Assembly (NCBI RefSeq): GCF_036242395.1
Contig: NZ_CP108458.1
Span: 8,184,001-8,248,000, forward strand
Reading direction: 5' to 3'
DNA: 64,000 nucleotides
DNA from: Kitasatospora sp. NBC_01266
GTDB lineage: Bacteria; Actinomycetota; Actinomycetes; Streptomycetales; Streptomycetaceae
The notes below the pieces were generated by a model. It ran no database searches, was not told the DNA's origin, and was given only the letters and a program-made list of their open reading frames with translations. Positions 26,317 to 34,594 of this stretch are shown one piece after another (position 1 is the stretch's first letter; each line of letters starts with the position of its first letter). The position numbers and the translations under genes were made by a program.

Positions 26317-29232
26317 TCAGGACAGTTCGAGCGCGGTCACCAGCGCGGACAGCTCCTTGCGGTCCGCACGGTCCAACTTGACCATCAGGCTGGCCACATG
26401 CTTCTCCACCGTGCGCGGCGAGATGAAGAGCAGCTTGGCGATCTCCGGGTTGGCCCGCCGCTCGCCGAGCAGCATCAGCACCTCGTACTCGCGGGCGGTG
26501 ACGCCCTTGCCCGCCAGCTGCGACGGCACGGCGTCGTTGCCGCTGCGGCGCTGCATCACCCGCACCCCCGCCTTGCGCAGCAGCGCGCGGCAGGCGCCGG
26601 CCAGGGCGGCCACGTCGCTGCCGTGGAAGTACTCCTCGGCCGCCCGCAGCCAGTCCACCGGGGTGCCCCAGCGGTCGGCCAGTGCCGCCTCGGCGACCAG
26701 CCGCAGCACCAGGTGACGGGCCATCGGGAAGGGGGCGGCGGCGGCCTGCGCCTCGGCCAGCTTCGCCCCGGCCGCGACCGCCTGCCCGGTGCGCCCCAGC
26801 AGCACCGCTTCAGCTGCCAGCACGAACTGGAGGTTCCATCTCAGCTGTGCGGCATGGGCGGCCCGGGTCTCGGCCAGCAGCTCCTCGCCGGCCCGGTCGG
26901 CCAGCACCTCCAGCAGCACGCCCAGACCGTAGCGGCCCGACTGGTAGTAGATCGTCGGGTGCGTGCGCTCCCACTCGCGCACCCGGGCCATCTCCGCCTC
27001 CGCGCCCGGCCGGTCCTCGCCCAGCAGCGCGCAGATCGCCCGGTGCCCGAAGACCACCGGCGCGTGGAAGGACTGCTCCCCGCCGCGCCTGCGGAACTCG
27101 GCCAGGATCGCCCGCATCCCCTCGCGCCGGCCCTGGTGCGCCTGCGCCGCGATCTTGATCACCAGGCAGAACTGCGACTCGCCCTCCTGGTGCATCCGGG
27201 CGGTCGACTCCAGCAGCCGATCGGCCAGCGCCTCGGCCTGCTCGAACTCGCAGTAGAGCACCTGCTGCATCGCGATCGTGGCGTCCGCCTGCGCGGCGGC
27301 GGTGACCGCGCCGAGGGTGAGCGCCGCCTGGCGGGCCAGCTGGATCTGCTCGGCCTCCCCGGTGCGCATCAACTCGTTGGTGGCCAGCCGGATCTGGGCG
27401 CGCAGCCGCCAGATCGGCAGCCCGTGGGCGTCCGCCGTGGCGAACATGTGCCGCAGGTGCACGTCCGCCTCGTCGAAGCTGTGCCGGCGGGCCAGCAGCG
27501 CCAGCACCTGGCGGCCCTGGCAGGCGCTGGTCGGCAGCGGCACCTCCTCGGCGGTGCGCACCGCGCGCAGCGCCAACTCCTCGGCCCGCGCCGCCCGGTC
27601 GTCGCCCTGGCTGCCGGCCAGGGTGAGCAGGTGCGCCTCGACCACGTCCAGCGGCGCGAGTTGGCCCGCCGCGGCCGAGTCGGTCAGCAGCCGGCGGGCC
27701 AGCGCCACCTGCTCCGCGGCCTTCTCCCAGTGCCCGCCCACCACGCAGACCCAGGCCAGCCGGGTCAGCAACTCGGCCCGCTGCTCCGGCGAGAGCAGCA
27801 CCGAGCCGTACAGGTCCGCGCCCCGGCGCAGCGCCCGTTCGACGTCACCCGCCTCGGTCAGCGCGTACAGCAGGGACTCCAGTACCTCGGCCCGCCGGTC
27901 CGGATGCGAGTCGGCCGGCAGCAGCTCCAGGGCCCGGTCGAGCAGCTTCTCCGCCGAGGCCGCCGCGCCCTCACCGAGCGCCCGCCGCCCGGCCCGCGCG
28001 TAGAGCACCCCGGCGGCGGCCCGGTCGCCGGTGGCCAGCCGCAGCCGGGCGGCCAGCTGGCACAACTCGCCCGGCAGGTCGGGGTCGAGCGACTCCACCG
28101 CGTTCGCGGCGGCGGCGGCCAGCATCCGGCGCTGGGCCGGCAGCACCCCGCTGGCCAGGGCGTCGGCGGTCCACGCGTGCCGGAAGGTGCACCAGTCGGG
28201 CGCGCTGAGCGAGGGGGCGAGCAACTGGGCCTCGCTCCCGGCCCGGACCAGCGCGTGCAGTTCGTCCTCGCCCAGACCGCAGACCTGGCGCAGCGCGTCC
28301 AGCGGGAACCGGCGTCCGATGATCGCGGCGGCCTGCAGCGCGTTGTGCCACTCGGGGCCCAGCCGCCGGGCGCGGTCGTTCACGCTGGAGGCGACTGTGG
28401 ACGGCATGTCGCGCGGCACGCCCTCGACCATCCGCCAGCCATCGCCGGTGCGGGCGAGCGCGCCCGAGTCGATGCCGCCGCGCAGCAGCTCCTCCACGAT
28501 GAACGGGTTGCCGTCGGCGCTCTGGGTGAGCCAGGGCAGCACACCCGGTGGGAGCCCCGGCACCTCGACGCCCAGGCAGGCGGCGGTCAGCTCGGCCACC
28601 TGGTCATCCGTCAGCGGCGTCAGTTCCAGCAGTCGCGCCACCCGGTGGCGGGCGCTCGACTGCGCCAGGGTCAGCGCGGGCGAGGGGGTGGAGCGGACCG
28701 TGGCCAGCAGTACCACCGGCAGGTCGGCCAGGTTGTCCACCAGGTACTCGACGATGCTCATCGTCTCGGCGTCGCAGTCCTGCAGATCGCTCAGGCAGAT
28801 CAGCGCGCCGCGACCACGGCCGACCACGCTGAGCAGGCGCAGAACCGATTCTGCGAGCACCACCGGCGAGTCGTCGCTCTGGTAGGGGAGCGCGTCCCGC
28901 CACTCGGGGATCAGGCGGCCCAACGCGGGCCGGTAGGGGGAGAGCTCGGGATCGTCCGGAACCGCGCCCGAGCGCACGATGGAGAACAGCGCCTCGGTGA
29001 GAGGGCGGTAGGGAACCGTCGCACCGGCCTGGGTGGCCCGGCCGCGCAGCACCGCCATCCCGCTGCCGGTGGCCAGCGTGATGCACTCCTGGACCAGCCG
29101 CGACTTGCCGAGGCCGGCATCGGCGATCATGAAGACCGCCCCGCCGCATCCAGCTCGGGCTCCGCTGAGCGCGCTGTCGAGGAGCCTGAGCTCCTCCGCC
29201 CGCCCGATCACTATCGGTGACGACACCTGCAC
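26317..29232 (-). CDS. Large ATP-binding LuxR-type regulator (LAL family)
   Basis: A 971-residue regulator. The N-terminal AAA/STAND-like ATPase domain has Walker A ADAGLGKSRL (residues 38-47) and Walker B-like GALICLSDLQD. A helical TPR-like middle covers about 400-880. A C-terminal LuxR DNA-binding domain (GVTAREYEVLMLLGERRANPEIAKLLFISPRTVEKHVASL, about 908-947) completes it. LAL proteins are ATP-dependent activators, many of them pathway-specific in antibiotic clusters, though this one has no adjacent cluster. GTG 29232 is the most upstream reasonable start, two codons before another GTG. The upstream region carries two short tandem-repeat arrays. Confidence 0.9.
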   Translation of the reverse strand: MQVSSPIVIGRAEELRLLDSALSGARAGCGGAVFMIADAGLGKSRLVQECITLATGSGMAVLRGRATQAGATVPYRPLTEALFSIVRSGAVPDDPELSPYRPALGRLIPEWRDALPYQSDDSPVVLAESVLRLLSVVGRGRGALICLSDLQDCDAETMSIVEYLVDNLADLPVVLLATVRSTPSPALTLAQSSARHRVARLLELTPLTDDQVAELTAACLGVEVPGLPPGVLPWLTQSADGNPFIVEELLRGGIDSGALARTGDGWRMVEGVPRDMPSTVASSVNDRARRLGPEWHNALQAAAIIGRRFPLDALRQVCGLGEDELHALVRAGSEAQLLAPSLSAPDWCTFRHAWTADALASGVLPAQRRMLAAAAANAVESLDPDLPGELCQLAARLRLATGDRAAAGVLYARAGRRALGEGAAASAEKLLDRALELLPADSHPDRRAEVLESLLYALTEAGDVERALRRGADLYGSVLLSPEQRAELLTRLAWVCVVGGHWEKAAEQVALARRLLTDSAAAGQLAPLDVVEAHLLTLAGSQGDDRAARAEELALRAVRTAEEVPLPTSACQGRQVLALLARRHSFDEADVHLRHMFATADAHGLPIWRLRAQIRLATNELMRTGEAEQIQLARQAALTLGAVTAAAQADATIAMQQVLYCEFEQAEALADRLLESTARMHQEGESQFCLVIKIAAQAHQGRREGMRAILAEFRRRGGEQSFHAPVVFGHRAICALLGEDRPGAEAEMARVREWERTHPTIYYQSGRYGLGVLLEVLADRAGEELLAETRAAHAAQLRWNLQFVLAAEAVLLGRTGQAVAAGAKLAEAQAAAAPFPMARHLVLRLVAEAALADRWGTPVDWLRAAEEYFHGSDVAALAGACRALLRKAGVRVMQRRSGNDAVPSQLAGKGVTAREYEVLMLLGERRANPEIAKLLFISPRTVEKHVASLMVKLDRADRKELSALVTALELS

Positions 29233-29367
29233 CCGCGAAACCTACCCCAAACCTGTTGCGGTATGCACGTCCTGAGGATATTTCAGCGAAATCCTGTTTG
29301 AATACCGAACTGCTGAGTCCGGTAGGACCGCTGGTCCGGGCTGTCCTGGCTGTCCGGGCCGCGCCCT

Positions 29368-29415
29368 TGATCCGTACTGATCTGTACTGATCTGTACTGA
29401 TCTGTACTGATCTGG
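29368..29415. repeat. Tandem 10-bp repeat (TGATCTGTAC)
   Basis: Four full copies and most of a fifth (first copy TGATCCGTAC) lie in the 379-bp gap upstream of the LAL regulator. The same gap holds a second array, 3.8 copies of the 9-bp unit GGGTCCTTC (29511-29544). No gene is visible in 29233-29611. Either array could tune the regulator's promoter or simply be a slippage product. Confidence 0.9.
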
Positions 29416-29611
29416 CCATCCGGGCCGGGCTGTTGATCCGGGCCGCGCTGCCGATCCGGCCGGGCCCGCTGCTTCGGGTCGCACTGCCGATCGGGGCCGA
29501 GCCGCCGACCGGGTCCATCGGGTCCTTCGGGTCCTTCGGGTCCAGCTGGTGGCCGGGTCGAACCCGTCGATCGGGTCGGGCCGTTGCCGTCGAGCCGGTG
29601 TCCCGGGAGGG

Positions 29612-29797
29612 TCAGCCGTTGGCGGTGCCGCCGTCGGCGGGGCAGCTGTTGGTGGTGGTCACGACGCAGGTGGTGGTGCCGTCCGCGTAGGCGGTCCCGG
29701 TGTTGGCGGCGGTCGCACCCAGTGCGCCGAGGAGGACCAGGGCGCTCAGGACGGCGGCGGAAATCGCGGACTTCAGCTGGGTCTTGTTCATGGTCAT
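29612..29797 (-). CDS. Small secreted peptide
   Basis: A 61-residue product. After MTMNKTQLK comes a hydrophobic stretch (AVLSALVLLGALGATA) and a likely signal-peptidase site after Ala38 (AYA/DG). This leaves a 23-residue mature peptide rich in Thr and Gly with two cysteines, C44 and C52, able to form one disulfide. ATG 29797 follows GAGAGCAGGCG; a second ATG is two codons in. I know no family. The codon use and signal peptide make it a believable gene despite its size. Its promoter should lie near the 7-bp repeats upstream. Confidence 0.65.
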   Translation of the reverse strand: MTMNKTQLKSAISAAVLSALVLLGALGATAANTGTAYADGTTTCVVTTTNSCPADGGTANG

Positions 29798-29977
29798 CGC
29801 CTGCTCTCTGTCGTTTCCGGCTTCGAGAAGAAGCCTGTCAGCGCAGGTGAACGGCCACATGGGTGTGACTCACCCATTCTTAGGGGTTGTCACCCATGGG
29901 CGATGGGTGAGTGGGTGAGCGGCGGGCAGCCGGGTGCGGTGCGGTCGGGGGCGGCCGGGGCGGGTGGGGTGCACGGT

Positions 29978-30026
29978 GGCCAGTGGCCAGTGGCCAGTGG
30001 CCAGTGGCCAGTGGTCAGTGGTCAGT
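29978..30026. repeat. Tandem 7-bp repeat (GGCCAGT/GGTCAGT)
   Basis: Seven contiguous copies, five GGCCAGT then two GGTCAGT. The last copies overlap the stop codon of the Aat-like gene. The array lies upstream of the small secreted-peptide gene. With no spacers it is not CRISPR; it looks like slippage-prone DNA. Confidence 0.9.
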
Positions 30027-30837
30027 CGTCGGCCACGGCCGGCCAGGCCTCGATCGACAGCACTCCGGTGCGGGGCTCCACCGGCAGGTCCACGGTCAGC
30101 AGTGTGTCCAGGTACTCGGCCCGGCTGATCGAGCGGGTGTCCAGGGTTTCCGCGTACCGGTGCGGCACCTGGATGTCGATGAACGCCGCCCGGCCGCGCA
30201 GCCGCCGGCTCAGGTCGGCGAAGGCCACCGCGGTCGCCTGCGGATACCGGCCGAACGCCGCGTCCACGCTGAAGACCTGGCCGATCCCGATGCCGAAGAG
30301 GCCCGCGATCAGCTCCTCGCCCTGCCAGACCTCGATGCTGTGCGCCCAGCCGGCCTGGTGCAGGCTGAGCAGCGAGCTCTGGAACGGGTCGGTGACCCAT
30401 CCCGCGTCCGCCAGGGTCCGGCATCCGTCGACCACGTCGGCGAAGGCGTGGTCGCAACTGGTGATCCAGCGCGCCCCGCCGGTCGGCCAGCGCCGCAGGC
30501 CGCTGGTCAGCCGCCCGGACCCGACGTCCAGCACCGGGCGCCGGGCCGGGCTCCACCAGGTCAGGGCGAAGGCGTCGGGCCCCTCCGCCGCGGGGAAGGC
30601 GGCGATCCGGCCGTCGGCGACATGACGGGCGTACAGCTCCCGCTGCTCGTCGTCGGCGTTCAGCGGGGGGTACAGGGAGTGCAGCCGATGGCGGGGAAAG
30701 GGGAAGGCGCCATGGCGGTACGCCTCCAGCAGGCGGTGCGGCGCGGTGGAGCCGCCGACCGCGATGGGCAGGTCCAACTCGGCCGCCGAGAGGTCGATCC
30801 GCTCCCAGGGCATGTCGGCGAAAGACGTGGTGTACAT
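30022..30837 (-). CDS. aat: Leucyl/phenylalanyl-tRNA-protein transferase-like
   Basis: A 271-residue protein of the Aat family (GNAT-related fold). It transfers Leu or Phe from tRNA to proteins with N-terminal Arg or Lys, marking them for ClpAP/ClpS-type degradation. Recognisable parts are LLEAYRHGAFPFP near the start, WWSPARRPVLDVG, AYWLQ-like substrate region GWAHSIEVWQGEELIAGLFGIGIGQVFSVDA, and IQVPHRYAETLDTRSISRAEYLDTLL at the end. The start is ATG 30837 or 30813; neither has a good ribosome site. It stands alone, divergent from a LuxR-type regulator. A relative with altered substrate use cannot be excluded. Confidence 0.8.
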   Translation of the reverse strand: MYTTSFADMPWERIDLSAAELDLPIAVGGSTAPHRLLEAYRHGAFPFPRHRLHSLYPPLNADDEQRELYARHVADGRIAAFPAAEGPDAFALTWWSPARRPVLDVGSGRLTSGLRRWPTGGARWITSCDHAFADVVDGCRTLADAGWVTDPFQSSLLSLHQAGWAHSIEVWQGEELIAGLFGIGIGQVFSVDAAFGRYPQATAVAFADLSRRLRGRAAFIDIQVPHRYAETLDTRSISRAEYLDTLLTVDLPVEPRTGVLSIEAWPAVADD

Positions 30838-31167
30838 ACAGCCAACTTGCCGTGCCCGGCTCGTACGGGCATGGGTGGAACCGCCCCATCTTTGCGGGCT
30901 CCAGCAGCTCCCGAGCCGCACTTGGGCAGGTCGCGAGGGCGGGGTGCCGGGCGGGGCGCCAGGCGGGCCGCGCGGGCCGGCGCGCCCGGCCGGTGATCCG
31001 GTGGAACCCGTCGGCGGCCACCCGCCTTCGGTCGTGGACGAGCCGACGAACATGGGTGGCCGCCACGCATCCGCACCGATCCACTGCCCGGCTTAACTCA
31101 AGTGCATGGAGGCCGGTCGCCCATCAGCTGGCGACGGCGCACAGGTCACGATCGAGGAGCGTACGAA
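30838..31167. other. Divergent intergenic region
   Basis: About 330 bp between the Aat-like gene and the LuxR-type regulator. I see no gene. It must contain both promoters; no clear operator or repeat was found. Confidence 0.45.
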
Positions 31168-32163
31168 TTGCGGACCTCACTGGGGATCGATTCATTGGCG
31201 CAGCAGGTCTACCTGGCCATGGTGGCCGAGCCGCGCGCCGATGTGCACAAGCTGGCCGAGCAGTTGAAGGAGAGCCCGGATGTCGTCGAGCAGGCGCTCG
31301 GCCAGCTCGCCGGGCTCTGCCTGATCACGCCCGGCGACGGTGCCACCGGCTGGCTACCGGTTGAACCAGAGGTCGGCCTGCCTGCCATGCTGGCCCGCCA
31401 GCAGGCCGAACTGGCCCACCGCCAGCAGCAGTTCGAGGACAGCCGACTGGCGGTCGCGCAACTCCTGGCCACCCATGGGCGTCGTTCCCAGGGCCAGGTG
31501 CCCGGAGTGGAATGGGTGTCCGGCGAGGCGGCGCTGTGGCGGCGGGTGGCCGAACTGGCCGGGGAGTGCCAGGAGGAGGTGCTCACGCTGGGCCCGACCG
31601 AGCGGTTGACCGACTCCGTACTGGAAGCCGTCCGGGCCCTGGACGAGGCCGTGCTGCATCGCGGTGTGCGCTCCCGCGCCGTCCTGCTGGAGAGCGCCCG
31701 CAACGACAACTCGGCTATGCCCTACCTCCGTTGGAAGATGGACACGCTCGGCGGGGTGCGCACGCTGCCCTCGCTGCCGGTCTGGATGATCATGGTCGAC
31801 CGGCAGCACGTGGTGGTGCCGGTGAGCACCTTCCGCTCGGTGATGGGCGGCCTGGTCTGCACCGCCGAATCGATGGTCAACGCCTTCGCCGCGCTCTTCG
31901 CCACCCACTGGCGGGAGGCCATCCCGCTCACCGAGGCCCGCCCGCGCACCGGCGGACACCTCTCGCTCCAGGAACAGCACATCCTGCGCCTGTGGGCCCA
32001 GGGCCTCACCGACGCCTCCGCCGCCCGGCAGATGGACGTCTCGCTGCGCACCGTGCGCCGTCTCTCCGACCGCCTCACCGACCGCTTCGGGGCCCACAGC
32101 CGCTTCCAGCTGGGCGCGATGGCGATCGCGGAGGGGAGCATCCGGGCGGAGGACATGATCTAG
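31168..32163 (+). CDS. TrmB/LuxR-type helix-turn-helix regulator
   Basis: A 331-residue transcription factor. The N-terminal winged-helix part (about 1-75; LGIDSLAQQVYLAMVAEPRADVHKLAEQL) is TrmB-like. The middle domain (about 110-260) resembles the phospholipase-D-like sensor of such regulators. A LuxR-type HTH ends the protein (LSLQEQHILRLWAQGLTDASAARQMDVSLRTVRRLSDRL). Such orphan regulators are common near specialised-metabolite clusters in streptomycetes. I choose TTG 31168 because GAGGAG lies 8 bp upstream and the homologous part starts at once; an ATG at 31102 would add 22 non-homologous residues. It may govern the nearby cluster, but that is inference. Confidence 0.85.
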   Translation: MRTSLGIDSLAQQVYLAMVAEPRADVHKLAEQLKESPDVVEQALGQLAGLCLITPGDGATGWLPVEPEVGLPAMLARQQAELAHRQQQFEDSRLAVAQLLATHGRRSQGQVPGVEWVSGEAALWRRVAELAGECQEEVLTLGPTERLTDSVLEAVRALDEAVLHRGVRSRAVLLESARNDNSAMPYLRWKMDTLGGVRTLPSLPVWMIMVDRQHVVVPVSTFRSVMGGLVCTAESMVNAFAALFATHWREAIPLTEARPRTGGHLSLQEQHILRLWAQGLTDASAARQMDVSLRTVRRLSDRLTDRFGAHSRFQLGAMAIAEGSIRAEDMI

Positions 32164-32170
32164 CCCCGAT

Positions 32171-32872
32171 GCCGTGTAGCTAGGGCGTGGGGCCTGCGGG
32201 TCAAGGGCCTGGCGCGGTCAGGATGTCGATGCTGATGGTGGCTCTGTAGCTGCTCCGGTCGACCGTGCCTTTGGCGTTGTACTTGGAGATCGCGGGTCTG
32301 ACGACGCGGGGCTGGGTGCGGATGCGTCGGTCGGGCATGAGGTCGGCCAGGACACGCCGGCCGATGGTGCCGACGAGGTCGATGACGGTGTCGGCGATGA
32401 CGCCCGCGGCCTGGACGGCCAGGTCGTGGGCGGTGTGCAGGGCGATGGTGAAGCTGGCCCTGTCGGGGTCGGTGCCCGGTCGGGTGCCGGTGGCGTCGGC
32501 CATGGCCGGCCTCGGAACCTGGTAGGTGACCAGCAGGGCGTAGCTCTCCTGGTCGATGACGCGGACCGCGACGGCGCCGATCCCCGGAAGGTAGGAGCCG
32601 TCCGAGCAGCGGCCCAGGACGGGCAGCCGGCGGCTGTTCTTCACCCGGACCAGCAGGTGCGCGCCGGTTCCGGCGATCGCGCAGACCAGCAGCCCGTGTC
32701 ACCACGCACCGGGGGCCCGATGCCCGCGGCCGGACCGCGCAGCAGGTCGAACAGCCATCGCAGCGGCTCGGCTCCCACCCGCCCGCGGGCCTGCGCCAAC
32801 GCACCGCCCGCAGGAGCTCCGTCTCCGTTTCAGGCGACTTGACCCACAGGCCCCACGCCCTGTCTACGCGGC
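32171..32872. mobile_element. Decayed IS4-type insertion sequence with intact terminal repeats
   Basis: The two ends carry a 24-bp inverted repeat with a single mismatch (32182-32205 AGGGCGTGGGGCCTGCGGG..., against 32838-32861). Similarity extends outward by about 10 bp, so the element is about 700 bp. Inside is only a broken transposase. It is squeezed between the stop of the LuxR-type regulator and the stop of the PaaK-like gene. Good ends with a dead interior suggest a non-autonomous, MITE-like derivative that a related transposase could still move. I could not identify a target-site duplication. Confidence 0.75.
32201..32830 (-). pseudogene. IS4-family transposase remnant
   Basis: The C-terminal 147 codons (32201-32644) read as the end of a streptomycete IS4 transposase: NSRRLPVLGRCSDGSYL, GTDPDRASFTIALHTAHD, DLVGTIGRRVLADL, VRPAISKYNAK. 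In the same frame just upstream is GLLVCAIAGTGAHLLVRV. In another frame lies the N-terminal part ALAQARGRVGAEPLRWLFDLLRGP. The whole central region that normally holds the first catalytic aspartate is missing, and the two halves are out of frame, so the gene has an internal deletion plus a frameshift. The stop codon falls inside the terminal inverted repeat. Confidence 0.8.
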
Positions 32873-32879
32873 ATTGGGT

Positions 32880-34121
32880 CTAGACGAGGGTCACGTCGTC
32901 GAGCGTTCCAGGACCGTGCAGGACCACCTGAAGCTCTGCCGGCAGGGACGCCCGGGCCAGGTCGGCGACGGCTCGCGCCTCCTGCGGCCAGACCCGGGGG
33001 TCGAAACGGAGTTCCACGTGGACGGCGGGCCCCGCGGCGTCGTCCACGAGCTTGAAACGAGGGCTGCCGGCCTCGTAGTGCCGTTGGTCGGCATCGGGGT
33101 ACAGATGGCGGGGACTGACCGCGACCTGCGGCAGGTCGGCGAGGACGGCCACACAGTCGGCGGTGGTGACGAACACCCCGCGCTCGCCGACCGCCAGGCA
33201 GTGCTCCTCCCGCCCCAACGGGCGGAACCCCGGCTCCCCCCACTTCGGGCAGGGCTGCGCGGCGAGTTCGACGAGGTCGCCGGGCCGGTACCGGATGCGG
33301 GGCTCGAACTCGACGTAGGGGTGGAGCGCCGTCACCAGCAGGCTGCCGCGTCCGCCCAGCGGAACGTAGCGGTCGGGATCGGCCGGATCGACGACCTCCG
33401 CGACGCAGGAAGGCGGGAAGTGGTGGTGCGCGCAGACCCGGCACTTGAGCGCGTTGCACATCCGCAGTTCGGAGAAGCCGTAGACCGTGTCGATCTCCGC
33501 GCCCCACCACTCCCGCAGCCGGGACTCCCAACCCGGGGAAAGGAATTCACGTCCGACCTCCAGCGTTTCGAGGCCGAACCCGGCGAGGTCGCCGAAACGC
33601 TGCTGCATGTGCAGCGTCAGGTCCTTGATCTGCCGCGCTGTGCCCGCCAGGACACGAACGCGGCTCCCGTCGGCCGAACCGTTCGCGATGAGGTCGGCTG
33701 CCAGGTCGAAGTAGCGCATCGACAGCAGCGGGACGAAGTCCCCTTCCCCGGCGAGGTCCAGTCCCACCACGGCCCCGTGGTTGAAGCCGACCAGCTGCAG
33801 CCGTCGCCGACCGTCGGCGACCCGGCCGGCCCTCAGGGCCGCGCGCTCGGCCTCGGTCGAGTAGAAAGCCTTGGGGACACCGGAGGTGCCGTTCGTGAAC
33901 CCGGTGGCGATCCCGTCGAACGTCGAGGTGCGCAGCTGCTCGCGGACCGCGGCCCAACCGGCCGGGTCGAGCCAGGGCAGCTGTCGCAGCAGGGCGGGGG
34001 CGTTGGCGGGCCCGATGTCCCCGGCGGGTATCAGCTGCCGGTAGAACGGGCTGTCCGCCCGCAGGCGGGTCAGTGTCCGGGCCAGGCCGATCAGGCGCTG
34101 CTCGGTCAGGGTGGTGTGCAT
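32880..34121 (-). CDS. PaaK-like adenylate-forming enzyme
   Basis: A 413-residue member of the acyl-adenylate family, closest in style to phenylacetate-CoA ligase. The P-loop is TNGTSGVPK (residues 76-84), the adenine motif YGFSE (about 221), and RYRPGDLVEL the ribose-binding Asp region. A cysteine/histidine patch CNALKCRVCAHHHFPPSC follows the adenine motif and looks like the zinc site known in PaaK-type enzymes. It would activate a carboxylic acid as an adenylate, then pass it to CoA or another acceptor. ATG 34121 follows AAGGAGAC. It lies 80 bp after a gene for a secreted two-cysteine peptide on the same strand. The inverted repeat of a dead IS abuts its stop codon. Confidence 0.85.
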   Translation of the reverse strand: MHTTLTEQRLIGLARTLTRLRADSPFYRQLIPAGDIGPANAPALLRQLPWLDPAGWAAVREQLRTSTFDGIATGFTNGTSGVPKAFYSTEAERAALRAGRVADGRRRLQLVGFNHGAVVGLDLAGEGDFVPLLSMRYFDLAADLIANGSADGSRVRVLAGTARQIKDLTLHMQQRFGDLAGFGLETLEVGREFLSPGWESRLREWWGAEIDTVYGFSELRMCNALKCRVCAHHHFPPSCVAEVVDPADPDRYVPLGGRGSLLVTALHPYVEFEPRIRYRPGDLVELAAQPCPKWGEPGFRPLGREEHCLAVGERGVFVTTADCVAVLADLPQVAVSPRHLYPDADQRHYEAGSPRFKLVDDAAGPAVHVELRFDPRVWPQEARAVADLARASLPAELQVVLHGPGTLDDVTLV

Positions 34122-34201
34122 GAGCTGTCTCCTTGGGACCGGGACCGCCGGGCCGGGGCCGTCAGGTGGATCCGTTCGTCACACCACCCCTCGCCGGAAG
34201 G

Positions 34202-34405
34202 TCAGAAGCACCCGGCCGGCCGGAAGAGCTCCACGCCATGGAGGTGCTCGGGCGTCGCCGCGGCGGCGATCGGGCAGCCTCGGGCTTCGGTCGTCGTCGG
34301 ACCGGCCGAAGCGGTCGCCACCGCCGGCACGACTATCAGTCCGGCGCTGATCGCTGCCAGAACGGCGACGCGCACGACCGGGATTTCAGGAAGACCGTTG
34401 AGCAT
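34202..34405 (-). CDS. Small secreted two-cysteine peptide next to adenylating enzyme
   Basis: A 67-residue product. A hydrophobic segment (VAVLAAISAGLIVVPAVA, residues 13-30) ends with TASA/GP, a good signal-peptidase I site. That leaves a 33-residue peptide with cysteines at 44 and at the penultimate position 66. ATG 34405 follows AAAGGAAC. It probably heads a transcript with the PaaK-like gene and is divergent from the kinase-fold gene. The family is unknown. It could be a peptide signal, a small toxin or a precursor modified by its neighbours; the Sec-type leader argues against most RiPP precursors. Confidence 0.6.
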   Translation of the reverse strand: MLNGLPEIPVVRVAVLAAISAGLIVVPAVATASAGPTTTEARGCPIAAAATPEHLHGVELFRPAGCF

Positions 34406-34594
34406 GTGCGTGTTCCTTTGCTTGGGCAGAACTCTTGATGCGGTGAGAACGTAGCAGCACATCAGTGTCAAACGATCATCGGGATGCCCGGCTGGACGAC
34501 CCTGGGGGGCCTGGCTCCTGCGAGATCGTCAGATCATGACGGCAGGTCATGGCGCCGCCACCGTAGGTGGGTACGGGGCAACGAGGAGCCGTCG

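Noticed and set aside
29978..30026. CRISPR-like array
   Set aside because: Units of 7 bp directly abut with no spacers; the other arrays are the same in kind.
34202..34405. Lasso peptide or lanthipeptide precursor
   Set aside because: There is a signal-peptidase site directly before the cysteine region and no lasso cyclase, protease, LanB/M/KC or HopA1-like gene nearby.
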